Shown here in pieces: positions 14,699 to 21,508 of a stretch of DNA of 30,108 bases (within the stretch, counting starts at the first letter, position 1; each line of letters starts with the position of its first letter). Location: contig JARRON010000025.1 of NCBI GenBank assembly GCA_037383845.1, positions 1 to 30,108 of the forward strand. The letters run 5' to 3'. The position numbers were made by a program, and so were the translations under genes. Under the pieces are notes generated by a model that saw nothing but the letters and a program-made list of their open reading frames with translations, ran no database searches and had not been told where the DNA came from. The stretch is from JARRON01 sp037383845 (GTDB lineage Bacteria; Pseudomonadota; Gammaproteobacteria; Steroidobacterales; XN24).

Positions 14699-15372
14699 GC
14701 TTCTACCAGCATCTCGCCGACAGCACGGAGAGCCAGCGGAAGTACCTGCTGGCCTCGCCGGTCATCCGCGATGCCCTCGCAGGCCAGGTCAGCCGGGACG
14801 AGTACGTGGCATTCCTGGCCCAGGCTTATTACCACGTCCGGGAGACAGTGCCGCTGCTGATGGCCTGCGGCGCGCGGCTCCCTGAACGCCTGGAGTGGCT
14901 GCGCAAAGCGGTGATCGATTACCTGAACGAGGAATACGGCCACCAGGAGTGGGTGCTGGCGGACCTGGCCGAGGCCGGCGGGGACGCCGGGGCCGTCCGG
15001 CGCGGCACGCCGGCGCCCGCCACCGCCGCCATGGTGTCCTGCGCCTGGGACCTGATCCAGCGCGGTAACCCCGTCGGATTCTTCGGCATGGTGTTCGTGC
15101 TGGAAGGCACGAGCGTCGCCCTGGCCACCCACGCCGCGGACCGGCTGCGGGAGTCCCTGAAGCTGCCCCGCTCCGCCTTCACCTACCTCTACTCCCACGG
15201 CAGCCTGGACGAGGAGCACGTGGACTTCCTCCAATCGCTGCTCAACCGCCTCGAGGATCCGGAAGACCAGGCCGCCGTCGTCGAAGCCGCCCGCCGGTTC
15301 TTCCTGCTCTATGCCGACATGTTTCGCAGCCTCCCCCGGGACAGCGAAGACGCCGGGAGGGACGCGGCATGA
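14695..15372 (+). CDS. Heme-oxygenase-like diiron oxidase (HDO; TenA/UndA-like)
   Basis: The 225-residue all-helical protein carries a full HDO-type metal set: E80 and H83 in NEEYGHQEW, E137 in FVLEGTSVAL, and H168, D172 and H175 in SHGSLDEEHVDF. The spacing E-x2-H, E, H-x3-D-x2-H is that of UndA, which makes terminal alkenes from medium-chain fatty acids. An earlier AYYHVRETVPLL helix lines the cavity in such proteins. TenA thiaminases share the fold but not this ligand set, so I favour an iron oxidase. Neighbouring ligase and dehydrogenase suggest an acyl or acyl-derived substrate. ATG 14695 overlaps the ligase stop (ATGA), and the stop overlaps the SDR start. Confidence 0.88.
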   Translation: MSFYQHLADSTESQRKYLLASPVIRDALAGQVSRDEYVAFLAQAYYHVRETVPLLMACGARLPERLEWLRKAVIDYLNEEYGHQEWVLADLAEAGGDAGAVRRGTPAPATAAMVSCAWDLIQRGNPVGFFGMVFVLEGTSVALATHAADRLRESLKLPRSAFTYLYSHGSLDEEHVDFLQSLLNRLEDPEDQAAVVEAARRFFLLYADMFRSLPRDSEDAGRDAA

Positions 15373-16190
15373 AACTCAGCGAAGCAAGAATCCTGCTGAC
15401 GGGCGCGACCGGCGGACTGGGCTGCGCCGCAGCCGAAAGACTGGCCGCCGGGGGTGCCTCCCTGCTGCTCACCGACCGGGACCAGGCTCGCCTGGAAGAA
15501 CAGGCCTCCCGGCTGAGGGCACTGGGTACGACAGTCACTTTCCTGGCCGGCGACATCACCTGCGCCGGGGACCGGGCGCGCCTGGCCAGCCACGCCCGAG
15601 ACTGGCGCGGCGGAGTGAACGTGCTCGTCAATAACGCCGGCCTGAACGATTTCGCCCTGCTCACCGATCAGGACGAGGCCCGCATCGAAGCCATGCTGCG
15701 GGTCAACGTCCTGTCCCCCATTCTTCTGTGCCGCGAGCTGCTGCCCTGGTTGTCCGGACTTCCGGAGGCCCATGTGGTCAACATGGGCTCAACCTTCGGA
15801 AGCATCGGCTACCCGGGATACGCCCCCTACTGCGCCACCAAGTTCGCCGTCCGGGGCTTTACCGAGGCCATGCGCCGGGAGTGCGCTGACGGTCCCGTCC
15901 GGTTCCACTACCTGGCCCCCCGCGCCGCCCGGACGGCCCTGAACACCGACGCCGTCAACGCCATGAACGCCGCTCTCGGTGTCCGCATGGATCCGCCGGA
16001 GCTGGTCGCCGACGCCCTCGCCCGACTCATCGAGACCGACAAGCAGGAATCCTATCTCGGGTGGCCGGAGCGATTGTTCGTCAGGATCAACGGGCTCCTG
16101 CCCCGCCTCGTGGACTCCTCGCTGAGAAAACAGCTGCCGACCATCAAGCGCTACGCAACACCTGCATCTCACGGAGGTACTCCTTCATGA
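15369..16190 (+). CDS. Short-chain dehydrogenase/reductase
   Basis: The 273-residue classical SDR has the nucleotide loop TGATGGLG (11-18), an acidic residue after strand 2 (TDRD, D36) that favours NAD(H), GDIT, NNAG (88-91) and the catalytic tetrad N113, S141, Y154, K158 (YCATK). The post-catalytic segment LAPRAARTALNTD replaces the more common PGxxxT. The C-terminal 50 residues, with LGWPERLFVRINGLLPRLV, are amphipathic, as in SDRs that act at membranes on lipid substrates. It would oxidise or reduce an alcohol/ketone made by the cluster. ATG 15369 overlaps the oxidase stop, and the stop overlaps the TPR gene start. Confidence 0.93.
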   Translation: MKLSEARILLTGATGGLGCAAAERLAAGGASLLLTDRDQARLEEQASRLRALGTTVTFLAGDITCAGDRARLASHARDWRGGVNVLVNNAGLNDFALLTDQDEARIEAMLRVNVLSPILLCRELLPWLSGLPEAHVVNMGSTFGSIGYPGYAPYCATKFAVRGFTEAMRRECADGPVRFHYLAPRAARTALNTDAVNAMNAALGVRMDPPELVADALARLIETDKQESYLGWPERLFVRINGLLPRLVDSSLRKQLPTIKRYATPASHGGTPS

Positions 16191-16831
16191 AGTCCTTACT
16201 CACGCTACTGACCATGCTGGCGGTGTTCGCAATACCCGCCACGTCTTTCGCCAGCTTCGACGACGAGCTGGCCCGCATCCAGTCCGACTGGGCCGTCGCG
16301 AATTACGGAACGGCGGACAAGAAGGCCGCCCTGGCGGCGTTCGAGTCCCTTGCCGAGCGCAGCCACGCTCTGGCCGAAGCGAACCCGCAGCGGGCCGAAC
16401 CCCTGGTCTGGGAAGGCATCGTCCTGTCCAGCTGGGCCGGGAAGAAGGGCGGACTCGGGGCTCTCGGGCTGGCCAAACAGGCCCGGGAAGTGCTGGAGGA
16501 GGCCAGGCGCCTGGATGCCTCGGTGCTGAAGGGCTCCGTGTACACCAGCCTGGGTGCCCTCTATTACAAGGTTCCCGGCTGGCCGGTGGGCTTCGGCGAC
16601 GATGACCAGGCGGCCGAATATCTTGCCCAGGCCCTTCAGATGAACCCGGACGGCATCGATCCCAACTTCTTTTACGGGGACTTCCTCCTGGAGCAGGGCC
16701 AGGAGGCTGAAGCCAGGGCTTACCTGGAGAAAGCCCTCGCCGCGCCCGCACGGCCCGGACGGGAACTGGCCGACGAAGGCCGCCGGGACGAGATCCGGCA
16801 GCGTCTCGCCAGCCTCTCCAGCTCGGGCTGA
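16187..16831 (+). CDS. Exported TPR-repeat protein
   Basis: The 214-residue protein starts with a signal peptide (KSLLTLLTMLAVFAIPATSFA, likely cut after SFA). Helical repeats follow: ADKKAALAAFESLAERSHAL, ALGLAKQAREVLEEARRLD, DDQAAEYLAQALQMNPDG and GQEAEARAYLEKALAAPA are TPR-like. It is predicted periplasmic and resembles TRAP-T-type TPR proteins. It probably binds a partner or a lipid, and no catalytic site is visible. ATG 16187 has GGAGG nine bases upstream and overlaps the SDR stop (ATGA). It is the only exported product of the five-gene run, so it may link the pathway to the envelope. Confidence 0.85.
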   Translation: MKSLLTLLTMLAVFAIPATSFASFDDELARIQSDWAVANYGTADKKAALAAFESLAERSHALAEANPQRAEPLVWEGIVLSSWAGKKGGLGALGLAKQAREVLEEARRLDASVLKGSVYTSLGALYYKVPGWPVGFGDDDQAAEYLAQALQMNPDGIDPNFFYGDFLLEQGQEAEARAYLEKALAAPARPGRELADEGRRDEIRQRLASLSSSG

Positions 16832-16851
16832 GCAGGCCTTCCCATCGCCGG

Positions 16852-16884
16852 CCTCCGGGGCTGCTAGACTGGCGGCCCCGGAGG
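16852..16884 (+). promoter_or_regulatory. Hairpin covering the response-regulator ribosome binding site
   Basis: CCTCCGGGGC (16852-16861) and GCCCCGGAGG (16875-16884) form a perfect 10-bp stem with a 13-base loop. The GGAGG of the right arm is the Shine-Dalgarno for the regulator at 16892. TTTCTCT follows the stem. It can act as an attenuator/weak terminator between the biosynthetic genes and the two-component genes, or as a translational lock. TAGACT in the loop (16865-16870) is also a possible -10. Confidence 0.55.
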
Positions 16885-16891
16885 TTTCTCT

Positions 16892-17551
16892 ATGCGCATC
16901 CTGCTGATAGAGGACGATGAACTCCTCGGCGAAGGCGTCAGCACCGCGCTCGCAGACGCCGGCCACGTCGTGGACTGGCTCACTGACGGCGCCTCCGGAC
17001 TCACCGCCCTGGGCACCGAGGCCTTCGAGCTTGTCCTGCTGGACCTCGGGCTACCCCGGATGGACGGCATGTCCATGCTGCGGAAACTGCGGGCCGCGGA
17101 CGGCGATGTCCCGGTCATCATCCTGACCGCGCGGGATACGCTGGACGACCGGGTGGCAGGGCTGGATGCGGGGGCGGACGACTACCTGGTCAAGCCTTTC
17201 GAGCTTGACGAGCTCCACGCCCGGATACGCGCCGTGGCCCGTCGCCGGGCCGGCCGGGCCGACACGCGGGTCGTGCACGGCAACCTGGTCCTGGACCCGG
17301 TGTCCCGGCAGGCGACCTGGCAGGGCGAGCCGCTCGAACTGAGGCGCCGGGAATACGACATCCTCGAAGCGCTGGTGGAAAACGCCGGCAGGGTCATGTC
17401 CCGGGGCAAGCTCGAGCAGCGGCTTTACGGGTGGCGCTCGGAGGTCGAGAGCAACGCCGTGGAAGTGCATATCCACCACCTCCGCCGGAAACTGTCCCCG
17501 GAGTTCATACGCACGATTCGCGGCGTCGGCTACATGGTGGAGAAGTCCTAG
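16892..17551 (+). CDS. OmpR-family response regulator (PmrA/QseB-like)
   Basis: The 219-residue transcription factor has a receiver domain with acidic pair D8/D9, phospho-acceptor D51 (LLDLGLPRMDG), T79 and K101 (YLVKPF). A winged-helix DNA-binding domain follows from about residue 125 (LELRRREYDILEALVENAG, SNAVEVHIHHLRRKL, IRTIRGVGYM). The HIHHLRRKL and GVGYM features place it in the PmrA/QseB/TctD branch. It is preceded by a hairpin over its Shine-Dalgarno and followed four bases later by the kinase gene. Its likely targets include the upstream operon, given the direct repeat near 12600. That regulatory link is inferred. Confidence 0.94.
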   Translation: MRILLIEDDELLGEGVSTALADAGHVVDWLTDGASGLTALGTEAFELVLLDLGLPRMDGMSMLRKLRAADGDVPVIILTARDTLDDRVAGLDAGADDYLVKPFELDELHARIRAVARRRAGRADTRVVHGNLVLDPVSRQATWQGEPLELRRREYDILEALVENAGRVMSRGKLEQRLYGWRSEVESNAVEVHIHHLRRKLSPEFIRTIRGVGYMVEKS

Positions 17552-17555
17552 CACG

Positions 17556-18995
17556 ATGCACATCCGCTCCATACGGCGTTTCCTGCTGTGGAGTCTGATT
17601 GCGGCGGTCGTGGTCTCCGCGGGCGCCAGTGCCGGCTGGACCTACCTTCAGGCTTCCCACGAGGTGGAGGAACTGTTCGACGCCGAGCTTGCCCAGTCGG
17701 CCCGCGTGCTGGCCGGCCTGGCCGATCCCGAGCTGCTGCGGGATCACTCCGAAGACCTCCAGGAGGCCCTCGCCCGGGCGGGACTGTACGCCCCCGGCGC
17801 ATCGGGGGCCTCCGGCGCAGCGCCCCTGCCGGCGGGCCACCCCTACGAGACGAAACTGAGCTTCCGCATCCGGCACAAGGACGGGTCGGTCCTGTTCAGC
17901 ACCCCAGGGGCCCCGGACACCGGGCCGCTGCCGCCGGCGCCGGGCTATTCGTGGACGGACTCGGGAGATGTCCGCTGGCGGATCTTCTGCCTTCGCGACA
18001 CCCAGGACGACCTGTGGATCGAGGTGGGACAGCTCAAGGGCATCCGCGACGAGCTCTCCAGCGAGATCGCCGTTGACCTGTTCGTCCAGTCCCTGCTGGC
18101 CGCGCCGCTGCTGGCAATCCTGGTGCCAGCCCTGGTGCTGGCGGCCTTCGCGCCGGTGCAGCGGATCGCGCGCCAGATCGACGCCCGGGCGCCCTCGAAT
18201 CTCCATCCCGTGGACACCGGACGGGCACCGGTCGAAATCCGCAGCCTGGTGGATGCCCTCAACCGGATGTTCGGGCGCCTCTCGGCCGCCTTCGAGGCGG
18301 AGCGACGTTTTACCGCGGACGCTGCCCACGAGCTGCGGACTCCCATCGCAGGGATGCTGGTCCACGTGGAGAACGCCCGGCGGTCCCGGACGGACGAAGC
18401 CCGGACGGTGTCCCTCTCCCGGGCCGCCGACGGCGTGCGGCGAATGCAGCGGCTGGTCGAGCAACTGCTCACCCTGAGCCGGCTCGACCCGGAGGCCGGC
18501 CTGGGAGAATGGGAAGCGGTGGACCTCGAGAAAGTCGCCGGCGAGGAAGCCGCGCAGCTGTCGGATCGGGCCCGCGACCGTGACATCGAGTTGACGGTGG
18601 AGTCCGACGGCGTGCCCAGGGTGCGCGGTAACGAGACCATGCTGGGCGTCCTCGTCCGAAACCTGCTGGACAATGCGCTTCGCCATACCCCGCCCTCGGG
18701 ACAGGTCACTGCCCGGCTGTCCGCCGCGGGCGGCCGCGTTCAGCTGACGGTAGACGACACGGGTCCCGGCATTCCGGAGGAACTCGCCCGGCGGGTGTGG
18801 GAGCGGTTCTATCGGGCGCCGGGCCAGACGGTGGACGGAGCGGGTCTCGGGCTCTCCATCGTCAGTCGCGTGGCGGCCATCCACGATGCCAGTCTGGAGA
18901 TGATCAACCTGGACCCGGGTTTATCGGTCCGGATCTCCTTCCCGGCGGCGGGCAAGACCGGAAGCGGCGACCGCAAGCCGTCCGAACACACATGA
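17556..18995 (+). CDS. Sensor histidine kinase (PmrB/QseC-like)
   Basis: The 479-residue inner-membrane kinase has an N-terminal helix (about 9-30), a periplasmic sensor region (about 31-170), a second helix (about 175-203), and an APVQRIARQID linker in place of a recognisable HAMP. The HisKA domain follows, with H258 in RRFTADAAHELRTPIAG, and then an HATPase domain (NLLDNALRHTPP, DDTGPGIP, GAGLGLSIV). The RRFTADAAHELRTP form is typical of QseC/PmrB-type kinases. The sensor region contains FRIRHKDGSVLFSTPG and WTDSGDVRWRIFCL, like QseC. The ligand is unknown. ATG 17556 is four bases after the regulator stop, so the two are co-translated. Confidence 0.94.
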   Translation: MHIRSIRRFLLWSLIAAVVVSAGASAGWTYLQASHEVEELFDAELAQSARVLAGLADPELLRDHSEDLQEALARAGLYAPGASGASGAAPLPAGHPYETKLSFRIRHKDGSVLFSTPGAPDTGPLPPAPGYSWTDSGDVRWRIFCLRDTQDDLWIEVGQLKGIRDELSSEIAVDLFVQSLLAAPLLAILVPALVLAAFAPVQRIARQIDARAPSNLHPVDTGRAPVEIRSLVDALNRMFGRLSAAFEAERRFTADAAHELRTPIAGMLVHVENARRSRTDEARTVSLSRAADGVRRMQRLVEQLLTLSRLDPEAGLGEWEAVDLEKVAGEEAAQLSDRARDRDIELTVESDGVPRVRGNETMLGVLVRNLLDNALRHTPPSGQVTARLSAAGGRVQLTVDDTGPGIPEELARRVWERFYRAPGQTVDGAGLGLSIVSRVAAIHDASLEMINLDPGLSVRISFPAAGKTGSGDRKPSEHT

Positions 18996-19003
18996 AATTT
19001 TTG

Positions 19004-19019
19004 TTTCAGCCGACTGAAA
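19004..19019 (+). terminator. Possible terminator after the sensor kinase
   Basis: TTTCAG-CCGA-CTGAAA is a perfect 6-bp hairpin eight bases after the kinase stop, in a locally AT-rich stretch (19000-19037) that contrasts with the GC-rich surroundings. The T run is split (TCTATTGATTTATTTT), so strength is uncertain. Confidence 0.5.
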
Positions 19020-19080
19020 TCTATTGATTTATTTTCAGGAAGCGGCGAGATTCGGTGGCAGCTCCCCCGGAGGGACGAGG

Positions 19081-19224
19081 ATGGCCGCGAACCCGGATCG
19101 CCTGGAAAAGATGCGCCGCTCCAAGCTGCGCAAGGTCGCTGCCCTGCGCAGAAAGCTCAACGATGATGCGCCTCCCGCACCCGCCCCGGTGCAGCCCCCG
19201 CCCAGGGAGCGCTCTCCCCGATAG
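19081..19224 (+). CDS. Small basic hypothetical protein
   Basis: A 47-residue ORF (MAANPDRLEKMRRSKLRK, then a proline-rich tail ending PPPRERSPR) follows GGAGG by seven or eight bases. The N-terminal half is a highly charged helix rich in K and R; the tail is likely disordered. I recognise no family. A TTG start at 19024 in the same frame would add 19 residues but has no ribosome binding site. It lies between a terminator-like hairpin and the host-attachment gene. It may be a real small protein or a chance ORF. Confidence 0.4.
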   Translation: MAANPDRLEKMRRSKLRKVAALRRKLNDDAPPAPAPVQPPPRERSPR

Positions 19225-19403
19225 ACGCCGGCCGCCGTTGACAGCGGTTTCCCCGACACCCAGCCTGGAATTGCGCAACCTGTGGTGATGCGTCGCCGCA
19301 TGGCGTTGCCCTGAATCGCCGCCGGCCCGGCGCTGTAACCCCTCCTGTGGAAAAGGACGGCTGGCCGGGGTTACTCTCGGACCATCTAGCCTCACACACC
19401 GGC

Positions 19404-19423
19404 GTCCGCCGGTCACGGCGGAC
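19404..19423 (+). promoter_or_regulatory. Leader hairpin before the host-attachment-family gene
   Basis: GTCCGCCG-GTCA-CGGCGGAC is a perfect 8-bp stem with a 4-base loop, 44 bases before the ATG at 19468. It lies in the 243-base gap after the small ORF. I found no convincing -35/-10 pair in that gap; a TTGACA (19238-19243) lacks a partner -10. It may be a leader structure or a leftover terminator without a T run. Confidence 0.3.
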
Positions 19424-19467
19424 CCGACGGCCGGAATCCCGGCCTACTGCCCCAGGAGGTACGCCGT

Positions 19468-19905
19468 ATGAGTCAGGTCTGGGTCGTCGTCGCTTCAAGC
19501 ACCCGCTGCCGCATCTTCATTCAGAAAGCTCACAACGCGCCCCTCGTCGAGATCGAGGACATGGTGCACCCCGTGGCGAGACTCCGACCCGGACAGACCC
19601 GGACAGATAAACCGGGCAGATCCCTCGACGGCAACGGCGGCGGACGCCACGCCGTAGGCAGGCCGCCGGACGCCCGGGTGCAGGAATGCCAGCGCTTCGC
19701 CAAGGACGTGGCAAGCCGAATCGAGTCCGCCCGCCAGAAGCACCAGTTCGACCGGCTCGTGGTGATCGCGGAGCCGAAGTTTCTCGGGCGCCTCCGCCAG
19801 GGCCTTTCGTCGGCAACGCGGTCCTGCGTGACCGCCCAGCTGCAGAAGAACCTGTGCATGGCAGATCCCCAGGTGATCCGGGAGGCGCTGCCTTATCGCA
19901 TCTGA
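19468..19905 (+). CDS. Host attachment family protein
   Basis: The 145-residue protein matches the family annotated as required for attachment to host cells. It opens with the strand WVVVASSTRCRIFI, then HPVARLRPGQTRTDKPGRSLDG with GRHAV, then a helical segment FAKDVASRIESARQKHQFDRLVVIAEPKFLGRLR split by the family's PKFLG/PRFLG turn, and a C-terminal ADPQVIREALPYRI. There is no signal peptide, so the protein is cytosolic despite its name, which derives from an Agrobacterium phenotype. The real function is unknown; the fold resembles eRF1 domain-like proteins by family knowledge. ATG 19468 has AGGAGG eight bases upstream. Confidence 0.88.
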   Translation: MSQVWVVVASSTRCRIFIQKAHNAPLVEIEDMVHPVARLRPGQTRTDKPGRSLDGNGGGRHAVGRPPDARVQECQRFAKDVASRIESARQKHQFDRLVVIAEPKFLGRLRQGLSSATRSCVTAQLQKNLCMADPQVIREALPYRI

Positions 19906-19936
19906 GACCCCGCCCCGGGCGACAACGCCGGCGAAG

Positions 19937-20629
19937 GTGGCCGCGTTTCGTCGCCGGTACCGGGCTGAAGAAATCCCGGAAGGCTACAGCGGCAGGCGCC
20001 ACCTGGCCTTTACCGTTTTCACCTGCCTCGGGGTCATCGCCCTGGCCTTCTACCAGCTGGAGGGAGTCCGGCCCGCCGAGTGGCTGACCGTGCCGCTGAC
20101 GTTCCTGTACGCCAACCTGGCGGAGTACCTGGGGCATCGAGGACCGATGCATCACCCTGTCCGGGGCCTGGAACTGCTGTTCAGGCGACATACCGGGCAG
20201 CACCACCATTTCTTCACCCACCAGTCCATGGCCCTGGAGCAGACCGGCGACTACCGGGCGGTGCTGTTTCCCGCCGTCATGATCCTTTTCTTTCTGGTCG
20301 GTTTCGCCCTTCCCGTGTGGCTGATCCTGGTATGGGCGTTTTCAGCCAACGTGGCCTGGCTGTTCGTCGCCACCGCGGTCGCCTATTTCCTCAACTACGA
20401 GGTGCTGCACTTTGCCTACCACGCGCCACCGGACTCCCGGGTCGGGCGACTGCCGATGGTGGCGCGTCTCGGCTCCCTTCACAGGGCGCACCACGATCCG
20501 CGGTTGATGCAGCAGGCCAACTTCAATGTGACCTATCCCCTCGGCGACTGGCTGTTCGGGACACTCCGCCGGGCTGACGACACGGCGCCGCAGGCGACTA
20601 CTCCCCCTGGAAGATCTCCGGCTCCCTGA
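19937..20629 (+). CDS. Sterol desaturase / fatty acid hydroxylase family membrane protein
   Basis: The 230-residue protein has four hydrophobic helices (about 24-40, 48-62, 110-132 and 136-152) and the clustered histidines of the nonheme diiron membrane oxygenases: HRGPMHH (67-73), HTGQHHH (85-91), HFAYH (158-162) and HRAHH (182-186). Such enzymes hydroxylate or desaturate sterols, carotenoids or fatty acids, and the substrate is open here. The start is GTG 19937, the first start codon in the frame; its ribosome binding site is poor. It follows the host-attachment gene by 31 bases. Its last 32 bases overlap the 3' end of the oppositely oriented channel gene. Confidence 0.88.
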   Translation: MAAFRRRYRAEEIPEGYSGRRHLAFTVFTCLGVIALAFYQLEGVRPAEWLTVPLTFLYANLAEYLGHRGPMHHPVRGLELLFRRHTGQHHHFFTHQSMALEQTGDYRAVLFPAVMILFFLVGFALPVWLILVWAFSANVAWLFVATAVAYFLNYEVLHFAYHAPPDSRVGRLPMVARLGSLHRAHHDPRLMQQANFNVTYPLGDWLFGTLRRADDTAPQATTPPGRSPAP

Positions 20630-21464
20630 GCCGGGCACCGCACTTGCGGCAGTAGGCCGCGTCCTCTTCGTGGCCCGTGGCGCTGCACTCCGGGCACTTC
20701 TGCGAGGCGCGGCGCTGGAGCATGGCGCCCCTGAGCTCGCTGGCATAAATGCCCGTGGGCACCGCGATAACACCGTAGCCGCAGACCATGACGATGCTCG
20801 CCAGTGCCTTACCGGCCACGGTCTGGGGGACGATGTCCCCGTAGCCCACCGTCGTGAGGGTCACGATGGCCCAGTAGACCGACTGCGGGATGCTGGTGAA
20901 GCCGTGCTCGGGCCCTTCGATCATGTGCAGCATGGCCCCGAAGATCACCACGAAGCTCAGCACGGCGAACAGGAACACCACGATCTTGGAAAGGCTCTGC
21001 TTCATGGCCTGTATCAACAGGCTGGAGGCAGAGACATAACGGCTCAGCTTCAGCACCCGGAACAGTCGCAGGATGCGTAACAGGCGGATCACAAGCACGC
21101 TGGTCGCGCCGGTAAGAACCAGCGCCAGGTAGCTGGGCAGGACCGCCAGCAGGTCGATCACGCCGAAGAAGCTGCCGGCGTAGCGCAGCGGCTTGTGGAC
21201 GCACCACAGGCGCACCAGGTACTCGGCGGTGAAGAGGAGAGTGAAGAACCACTCCAGGCGGAGGAATGCCGTGCCGAAACGCTGGTTCAGGTCCTCGACG
21301 CTTTGCAGCATCACCACCAGAACGCTGGCCAGAATGATCAGGATCAGCAGGACGTCGAAAGCCTTGCCCGCGTACGTATCCGAGCGGAAGACGATCTCGA
21401 AGGCCCGGCGTCTCAGGACGCCGTCGCCGGACTCGTTCTTCCCGTCACTGAGCCGTCTCTCCAA
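20598..21464 (-). CDS. Voltage-gated (Kv-type) potassium channel with C-terminal zinc ribbon
   Basis: The 288-residue channel has six helices. S4 carries the regular arginines RLLRILRLFRVLKLSR (127-142), and the pore filter is TTVGYGD (204-210), which indicates K+ selectivity. After S6 comes a short cytosolic tail with CPEC (257-260) and CRKC (272-275), a zinc-ribbon-like knuckle. Most bacterial Kv channels end without one. The TTG start at 21464 is used because GGAGGAG lies just upstream and no other start precedes S1. It is downstream of the sortase gene (44-base gap). Its 3' end overlaps the desaturase gene by 32 bases. Confidence 0.93.
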   Translation of the reverse strand: MERRLSDGKNESGDGVLRRRAFEIVFRSDTYAGKAFDVLLILIILASVLVVMLQSVEDLNQRFGTAFLRLEWFFTLLFTAEYLVRLWCVHKPLRYAGSFFGVIDLLAVLPSYLALVLTGATSVLVIRLLRILRLFRVLKLSRYVSASSLLIQAMKQSLSKIVVFLFAVLSFVVIFGAMLHMIEGPEHGFTSIPQSVYWAIVTLTTVGYGDIVPQTVAGKALASIVMVCGYGVIAVPTGIYASELRGAMLQRRASQKCPECSATGHEEDAAYCRKCGARLREPEIFQGE

Positions 21465-21508
21465 GACTCCTCCGCGGTTGGCGGCAGCGCGCAGGCGCCC
21501 CGGGGCCC

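Noticed and set aside
14695..15372. TenA thiaminase or PqqC for the HDO protein
   Set aside because: The E-x2-H / E / H-x3-D-x2-H metal set is a diiron-oxidase pattern, and no thiamine or PQQ genes are nearby.
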